A stretch of DNA of 8,703 bases from positions 1 to 8,703 of the forward strand of contig JAJQDG010000098.1 in NCBI GenBank assembly GCA_021202305.1. Direction: 5' to 3'. Within the stretch, counting starts at the first letter, position 1; every line of letters starts with the position of its first letter. Below the pieces are notes generated by a model. The model made no database searches, was not told the DNA's origin, and saw only the letters and a program-made list of their open reading frames with translations. The position numbers were made by a program, and so were the translations under genes. Source of the stretch: Candidatus Gastranaerophilales bacterium. GTDB taxonomy: Bacteria; Cyanobacteriota; Vampirovibrionia; Gastranaerophilales; Gastranaerophilaceae. This document shows positions 5,251 through 8,703 of the stretch, piece by piece.

Positions 5251-5754
5251 CTATGCAAGGCTAAAATCACCGTTTTTTTTGATATGTTCTATTAAGCCGC
5301 CGTCATTTAAAAGTTTAATCATCACATCAGGCAGGGGCATAATTTCAATTTCAATATTTTTTGTAATGTCGTGCAAAATGCCTTTTTGTACGTCTAATTC
5401 AAGCTCATCGCCTGCATCAATTTTATCGGTGTCGCATTCAATTAATAACAAACCTATGTTAATTGCGTTTCTGTAAAAAATCCGTGCAAAACTTTTTGCA
5501 ATAACAGCACCAACGCCTGCTATTTTAATAATTTGGGGGGCATGCTCCCTGCTTGAACCCAGTCCGAAATTGCTGCCTGCGACAACAAAATCACCTTTTT
5601 TCATATTTGAAGCAAAATTCGGGTCTGCATCTTCCAAAACATGTTTTGCAAATTCTTCCAAATTGCTTCTTAAGTGAAAAAGCCTCCCCGGGGCTATGTG
5701 GTCTGTCGAAATGCCGTCGCCGAATTTAAATGCCCTGCCTTTTTTAATTTCCAT
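5251..5754 (-). CDS. Aconitase/isopropylmalate-isomerase small (swivel) subunit, LeuD-like
   Basis: A 167-residue small subunit of a two-subunit hydro-lyase in the aconitase superfamily. FKFGDGISTDHIAPG (9-23) and GSSREHAP (66-73) are the substrate-contacting swivel-domain motifs; the LRS at 28-30 sits where LeuD and homoaconitase subunits carry their specificity residues. The length fits the LeuD type, not full aconitase, so an iron-sulfur LeuC-like large subunit must be encoded outside this window. Its direct partner here is an isocitrate-type dehydrogenase, which suggests citrate/isocitrate isomerisation rather than leucine synthesis, but LeuD and dimethylmalate dehydratase small subunit remain possible. 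The ATG at 5754 follows AAGGAT at a normal distance. It is the first gene of the minus-strand operon, driven by the symmetric -10 in the divergent gap. Family call strong, substrate uncertain. Confidence 0.85.
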   Translation of the reverse strand: MEIKKGRAFKFGDGISTDHIAPGRLFHLRSNLEEFAKHVLEDADPNFASNMKKGDFVVAGSNFGLGSSREHAPQIIKIAGVGAVIAKSFARIFYRNAINIGLLLIECDTDKIDAGDELELDVQKGILHDITKNIEIEIMPLPDVMIKLLNDGGLIEHIKKNGDFSLA

Positions 5755-5783
5755 AAAATTTATCCTTTAATTCATTTGTTTCA

Positions 5784-5791
5784 ATTATAAT
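5784..5791. promoter_or_regulatory. Self-complementary -10 box shared by divergent operons
   Basis: ATTATAAT reads the same on both strands and contains TATAAT in each direction: 5786-5791 on the plus strand and 5789-5784 on the minus strand. Rightward initiation would fall at or within about 2 nt of the tyrA ATG (5799), and leftward initiation near 5777 would give a leader of about 22 nt for the isomerase gene. The -35 regions are poor on both sides. The whole gap is only 44 bp. Confidence 0.6.
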
Positions 5792-5798
5792 ATAAACT

Positions 5799-6599
5799 AT
5801 GGAAAATAAAAGCTTAAAAATCGGTGTTTTAGGGTTAGGATTAATCGGCGGTTCGATATTAAAGGCGCTTAATCTTTTAGGCAAATACACGTTAATTGCG
5901 GTTTCAAAGTCGTCATTTCGCGCTTCTGCGGAATATTGCTCTGTATCGGGGGAAGATATCGCGCTTTTGAAACCCTGCGATTTGATTTTTGTCTGCTCAA
6001 AAATGTCTGAAACAAAAGAATTACTAAAGCGCCTTGAAAAAATTGTTTCAAAAGATACTATTGTAGCCGATGTTTGTTCACTAAAAGATTTTTTAACGGA
6101 TGATTACAATTTTAATTATGTTCCGACACATCCTATGGCGGGCAGTGAATTATCCGGTTTTGAAAATTCAAATCCATACCTTTTTGAAGGCGCAAAATGG
6201 ATAACGGGTAAGGAAAATTTAATTATCAACAGTTTAATAAAAGAAATGGGTGCAATTCCTTATTTGTTAAATTCAAATACCCATGATATTTTAGCGGCTG
6301 AAATTTCACATTTGCCAATGCTTTTATCATTTGCGCTTTTTTATTCCGTTGATACTGATGCAAAAAAAATCGCATCATCCGGATTCAGGGATTTCACCCG
6401 CTATGCCATGACAAACCCTGATTTGGCGTTTGATATGTTAAAATTTAACAGAAAAAACATTATGGAACAGTACGAAAAATTTGATATTGCGTTTAAAAAA
6501 TTGTGCAGTTTAGACGAAAACGAATTTAAAAAAACTGTTGAAAATATTGCGCAAAAAAGGCGTGATATGTACGATATAAACGGGAAAAATATACTTTGA
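5799..6599 (+). CDS. tyrA: Prephenate/arogenate dehydrogenase
   Basis: A 266-residue TyrA-family enzyme for tyrosine synthesis, oxidatively decarboxylating prephenate or arogenate. Residues 1-160 are a Rossmann domain opening with GLGLIGGS (12-19); the catalytic His111 lies in THPMAGSE. The C-terminal helical domain includes ISHLP (169-173) and the substrate-binding GFRDFTR. There is no ACT or chorismate mutase domain, and the size resembles single-domain cyanobacterial TyrA. After the second strand the sequence is VSKSSFR (35-41), lacking the acidic residue that favours NAD, so NADP use and perhaps arogenate specificity are likely. No Shine-Dalgarno precedes the ATG, and the TATAAT ends 7 bp before it, suggesting a leaderless message. 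The stop TGA overlaps the downstream permease ATG by one base. The family is certain; substrate and cofactor are inferred. Confidence 0.92.
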   Translation: MENKSLKIGVLGLGLIGGSILKALNLLGKYTLIAVSKSSFRASAEYCSVSGEDIALLKPCDLIFVCSKMSETKELLKRLEKIVSKDTIVADVCSLKDFLTDDYNFNYVPTHPMAGSELSGFENSNPYLFEGAKWITGKENLIINSLIKEMGAIPYLLNSNTHDILAAEISHLPMLLSFALFYSVDTDAKKIASSGFRDFTRYAMTNPDLAFDMLKFNRKNIMEQYEKFDIAFKKLCSLDENEFKKTVENIAQKRRDMYDINGKNIL

Positions 6600-7756
6600 T
6601 GCCGGCTAAATTTAAAGCGTATAAAAGATTGTTTAAACAAAAGGGGATAATTTCGCTTTCTCTTTTGGATGAGTATATTTTAAAACAGGTGGGGGAAGTT
6701 TTTGTCCTCGGCGTAATTATTTTTTCTTCAATCATTTTTGCAAGCGAAACATTTACCCAGTTAATAAAACAAATTACTTTATACGGCATTCCCATGAATA
6801 TCGCAGCTATGATGGTTATTTTAAATTTACCGCAGGTTTTTGTGGTAACAATTCCGATTTCTACGCTGTTTGCAACCGTTATGACAATAAACAAATTGAG
6901 TTTAAATTCCGAAATTACGGTTCTTCGCGCATGCGGAATAGGTATTTCAAGAATAGCTAAGCCCGTTTTTGCATTTGCAATAGTAATGACATTTTTATGT
7001 TTTTTGATAAATGAATTTGTTGTCCCTGCCATGAGTACGCAATCAAGACATCTTGCAATTTATTCGCTCCAGCAAAAACATGTTCCCGAGGGCAGACGCA
7101 ATTTTACGCTTAACGAAACCAATTCAAACGGACAATTGAAGCGTCTTTTTTATGTACAAAGCTGCGAGGATAAGATTTTAAACAATATAACGGTAGTTGA
7201 TTTATCAAAAGATGATACCGTTCAGTTAATTCAAGCAAAAATCGGAAAAACCTCAGGCGAGGGCTGGATTTTTGACGGCGGAGTGATTTATACATTATCC
7301 GCAGCAGGTAAAATTTTTAATACAACACTTTTTGAAAATTCTGTTGTTAATTTCGGTATTGAAAATATCGGAAATGTTGTTGAACAAGAAGCAAACCAGT
7401 TTAATTTCTTTAGGCTGATGAAATTTATTAAAGAAAACATGAAAAACAGCAAATTTATTGAACAGGTCAGAATTCAATATCAAATTCAGCTTCATGATAA
7501 ATTAGCGCTGCCCGTTACAACTTTTTCACTTGCGCTTATCGGAATTCCCCTTGCAATTACACCTCCAAGGGTGCGGTATAATCGCGGATTTTTGTTTTCT
7601 GTTATGATAATTTTTATATATTATGTTGTTCGCGCGTTTTCACTAAATTTAGGCGAAGCATCAAAACTTCCCCCCTTTCTTGCGGCATGGCTTCCCGTTA
7701 TTACAATTACTTTAATCGGGCTTATTCTTTACTGTAAAAAAGCTTACAGGATATAA
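6599..7756 (+). CDS. LptF/LptG-family LPS export permease
   Basis: A 385-residue inner-membrane permease of the YjgP/YjgQ (LptF/LptG) family, part of the LptB2FG transporter that extracts lipopolysaccharide toward the Lpt bridge. Three transmembrane segments lie near residues 34-55, 69-97 and 122-143, then a periplasmic jelly-roll domain (about 145-300), then three more near 303-320, 330-350 and 358-379. LLDEYILKQV at 22-31 is the typical N-terminal signature, and NSEITVLRACGI around Glu105 is the conserved cytoplasmic coupling loop. The frame extends back to a TTG at 6596, but the ATG at 6599 overlapping the tyrA TGA is preferred. The first 20 residues are longer than usual. Only one family member is present; whether it pairs with a second or works as a homodimer cannot be told here. 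Two hairpins follow the stop. Confidence 0.9.
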   Translation: MPAKFKAYKRLFKQKGIISLSLLDEYILKQVGEVFVLGVIIFSSIIFASETFTQLIKQITLYGIPMNIAAMMVILNLPQVFVVTIPISTLFATVMTINKLSLNSEITVLRACGIGISRIAKPVFAFAIVMTFLCFLINEFVVPAMSTQSRHLAIYSLQQKHVPEGRRNFTLNETNSNGQLKRLFYVQSCEDKILNNITVVDLSKDDTVQLIQAKIGKTSGEGWIFDGGVIYTLSAAGKIFNTTLFENSVVNFGIENIGNVVEQEANQFNFFRLMKFIKENMKNSKFIEQVRIQYQIQLHDKLALPVTTFSLALIGIPLAITPPRVRYNRGFLFSVMIIFIYYVVRAFSLNLGEASKLPPFLAAWLPVITITLIGLILYCKKAYRI

Positions 7757-7759
7757 AAA

Positions 7760-7789
7760 TTGTGAGAAAAATTTTAATTTTTCTCACAA
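7760..7789. repeat. 14-bp-arm AT palindrome after the LptF-family gene
   Basis: Arms 7760-7773 and 7776-7789 are perfect inverted copies around a central TT, starting three bases after the permease stop codon. No T-tract follows, so it is not a standard intrinsic terminator, and a proper one comes 7 bp later. It may stabilise the transcript end. The core 7764-7783 is identical to the minus strand of 3099-3118. Confidence 0.7.
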
Positions 7790-7796
7790 ACTCAAT

Positions 7797-7827
7797 AAAA
7801 AAGCCCCGATTGAACGAGGGCTTTTTT
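7797..7827. terminator. Bidirectional intrinsic terminator (lptF / rpsO)
   Basis: AAAAAAGCCC (7797-7806) and GGGCTTTTTT (7818-7827) form a perfect stem extended by CG/CG past one bulged A, leaving loop ATTGAA (7809-7814). T-tracts follow the GC stem on both strands. It lies between the convergent permease and ribosomal protein genes and serves both. Confidence 0.93.
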
Positions 7828-7829
7828 AT

Positions 7830-8099
7830 TTATTTTCTCAAACCTAATTCTTTAACCAATTTTCTGTATTTTTCAATGTCTGTTTCTTTTAAGTAGGTCA
7901 GCATTCTTTTCCTTTTGCCTACCATCATCATCAAACCTCTTTTTGATTGAAAATCTTTTGCGTTGTTTTTAAGGTGTTCCGTCAGTTCGGTAATTTTTTG
8001 CGAAAGCATTGCCGTTTGAACCTCAACAGAGCCTGAATCAGCGGCATTTTTGCCGAACTTTTTGATAATTTCCTGCTTGTTTTTTAAATTGATTGACAT
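7830..8099 (-). CDS. rpsO: 30S ribosomal protein S15
   Basis: Ribosomal protein S15, which binds the 16S rRNA three-way junction of the central domain early in small-subunit assembly. The 89-residue length is canonical. Family landmarks are DSGSVEVQ (about residues 21-28), LTEHLK, the KDFQSKRGL segment, VGKRKRML, and the C-terminal YRKLVKELGLRK. The start is set at the ATG at 8099; the frame continues to a GTG at 8138, but the added residues are not part of S15, and GAAGGG lies about 9 nt before 8099. A perfect -35 and weak -10 upstream suggest its own promoter, overlapping the end of the 162-residue gene. The leader can fold so that the ribosome-binding site is paired. The pnp gene often found beside rpsO is not adjacent; the convergent permease lies beyond its terminator. 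Confidence 0.97.
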   Translation of the reverse strand: MSINLKNKQEIIKKFGKNAADSGSVEVQTAMLSQKITELTEHLKNNAKDFQSKRGLMMMVGKRKRMLTYLKETDIEKYRKLVKELGLRK

Positions 8100-8108
8100 T
8101 TCTTTTTT

Positions 8109-8178
8109 CCCTTCTTTGTCTTGCTCATCACAGTACACAAAGGTTTAACTGCAAGAACTACTATCCGACAAAAAAGGG
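8109..8178 (-). promoter_or_regulatory. rpsO leader with ribosome-binding-site-sequestering helix
   Basis: In the minus-strand RNA, CCCUUUUUUGUC (8178-8167) can pair with GACAAAGAAGGG (8120-8109) over 12 bp with one U-G wobble; the second arm includes the GAAGGG ribosome-binding site of rpsO. The 46-nt loop can form UUGC/GCAA and CAGU/ACUG. A competing fold, UCUUGC (8156-8151) with GCAAGA (8124-8119), leaves the site open. S15 represses its own mRNA through unrelated leader structures in several bacterial groups, so this is a candidate for autoregulation. The 5' arm is present only in transcripts starting upstream of the proximal promoter. Confidence 0.45.
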
Positions 8179-8188
8179 CGGTTGTCAA
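8160..8188 (-). promoter_or_regulatory. Candidate proximal rpsO promoter
   Basis: On the minus strand a perfect TTGACA (8188-8183) overlaps the stop codon of the 162-residue gene and stands 17 bp from GATAGT (8165-8160), a 4/6 match to the -10. The predicted start near 8153 gives a leader of about 54 nt, which would exclude the first arm of the long leader helix. Confidence 0.5.
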
Positions 8189-8673
8189 TTATTTTTATCG
8201 TATACGGTTACAAATGCAAATTTAAGTTCCGTTTCATTTTTTGCCATATATTTTAACGGATTTTGAAGTGCGTATTTAAAATCGTATAATTCATTTTTAC
8301 ATTTTACCAGTTCTTTAAAAAGCTCAATATTCTCTTTGTTTAAATATTCAAGATTAGCGGCAACTCTGAATACAAAATCCGATTCGGTCTGCCCGTTTGC
8401 GATAAATTCTTTTTCATTGTAAATTTTTTGCGCTTCTTCTATAAGTTCAATTTTTTCTTCGTCTAAATCCACCTGACTTAAAAGATAGCTGATATCAAAA
8501 TATTTTAAATTCGGCATTTTTGACAGAGTTTCAAAATATTTTATATTTTCTTTTTTGCTGACTGCCATTATTTCATAAATTTCTTTTTGCGTAAATTTAA
8601 AGTCGAGTTTAATGCTATTTTCAGTATCTGACAATGCATTAAATAAATCCCTAAAAAACGAAACTAATCCCAT
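8185..8673 (-). CDS. Unrecognised 162-residue helical-repeat protein
   Basis: No known family recognised. The protein is Glu/Lys/Asn/Phe-rich, largely helical, and has no signal peptide or transmembrane segment. Three degenerate repeats share Glu, Ile, Lys, Asn and an aromatic at fixed offsets: Glu42-Ile44-Lys52-Asn55-Phe59, Glu73-Ile75-Lys83-Asn86-Phe90 and Glu114-Ile116-Lys124-Asn127-Phe132. The first two are in perfect register 31 residues apart; the third has a one-residue shift. This suggests a small alpha-solenoid for protein binding. The start at 8673 begins MGLVSFFRDLF, an amphipathic helix that could touch membrane; a GGAAG lies about 18 nt upstream, so the ribosome-binding site is not convincing. 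It lies directly upstream of rpsO on the same strand, and the rpsO -35 overlaps its stop. Real coding is likely; function unknown. Confidence 0.7.
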   Translation of the reverse strand: MGLVSFFRDLFNALSDTENSIKLDFKFTQKEIYEIMAVSKKENIKYFETLSKMPNLKYFDISYLLSQVDLDEEKIELIEEAQKIYNEKEFIANGQTESDFVFRVAANLEYLNKENIELFKELVKCKNELYDFKYALQNPLKYMAKNETELKFAFVTVYDKNN

Positions 8674-8696
8674 TTGCTAAATTTAACCTTACTTCC

Positions 8697-8702
8697 TTTA
8701 TA
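8697..8702 (-). promoter_or_regulatory. Possible -10 box for the 162-residue gene
   Basis: TATAAA on the minus strand (8702-8697) lies 23 bp before the ATG at 8673. Any -35 would be outside the window, so this is only a tentative placement. Confidence 0.25.
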
Positions 8703-8703
8703 G

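Noticed and set aside
8100..8138. Upstream GTG start for rpsO giving a 102-residue S15.
   Set aside because: S15 is about 89 residues and starts where the ATG at 8099 places it; the extra codons translate the leader and its ribosome-binding site.

Overview
The window is AT-rich, tightly packed bacterial chromosome with a Gram-negative envelope signature (an Skp/OmpH-like periplasmic chaperone and an LptF/LptG LPS-export permease). There is no phage, plasmid, transposase or CRISPR signal. The housekeeping content, the tyrosine-branch dehydrogenase with a cyanobacterial-like cofactor loop, and the style of the 517-residue hypothetical protein suggest a non-photosynthetic cyanobacterial relative (Gastranaerophilales/Melainabacteria, Vampirovibrionia). 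That placement is an inference from gene style, not from a marker comparison.

Layout. On the minus strand, 79-3021 carries two tandem PlsC-type acyltransferases, joined by a TAAATG stop/start junction, followed by a large unrecognised protein with hydrophobic segments. A 279-bp divergent intergenic region (3022-3300) holds a minus-strand promoter for the acyltransferases, a strong AT-cored palindrome, a GC-rich island of about 100 bp that no gene explains, and an extended -10 promoter reading right. On the plus strand come the Skp/OmpH-like gene (3301-3756) and tRNA-Ser(UGA) (3814-3901) with its own promoter. They end at a bidirectional terminator facing a minus-strand operon (4034-5754): an aconitase/IPM-isomerase-type small subunit, an NAD-type isocitrate dehydrogenase and a 66-residue unknown protein. 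Both junctions in that operon embed the TAG stop in the next gene's Shine-Dalgarno.

A 44-bp divergent gap centred on a self-complementary -10 box separates this operon from the plus-strand tyrA-lptF pair (5799-7756), whose genes overlap by one base. A lone AT palindrome and then a bidirectional terminator follow. Beyond it, on the minus strand, lie rpsO (S15) and, upstream of it, a 162-residue protein built on three degenerate helical repeats (8185-8673).

How the parts work together. The two PlsC proteins feed phospholipid synthesis; OmpH/Skp and LptF serve outer-membrane protein and LPS assembly. The split isomerase subunit and isocitrate dehydrogenase probably make 2-oxoglutarate from citrate/isocitrate; TyrA makes tyrosine precursors; tRNA-Ser and S15 serve translation. 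I see no defence island or obvious new multi-gene system. The best candidates for something undescribed are the GC-rich intergenic island, the rpsO leader with two competing folds, the shared AT palindrome, the repeat protein at the right edge and the 517-residue orphan protein.
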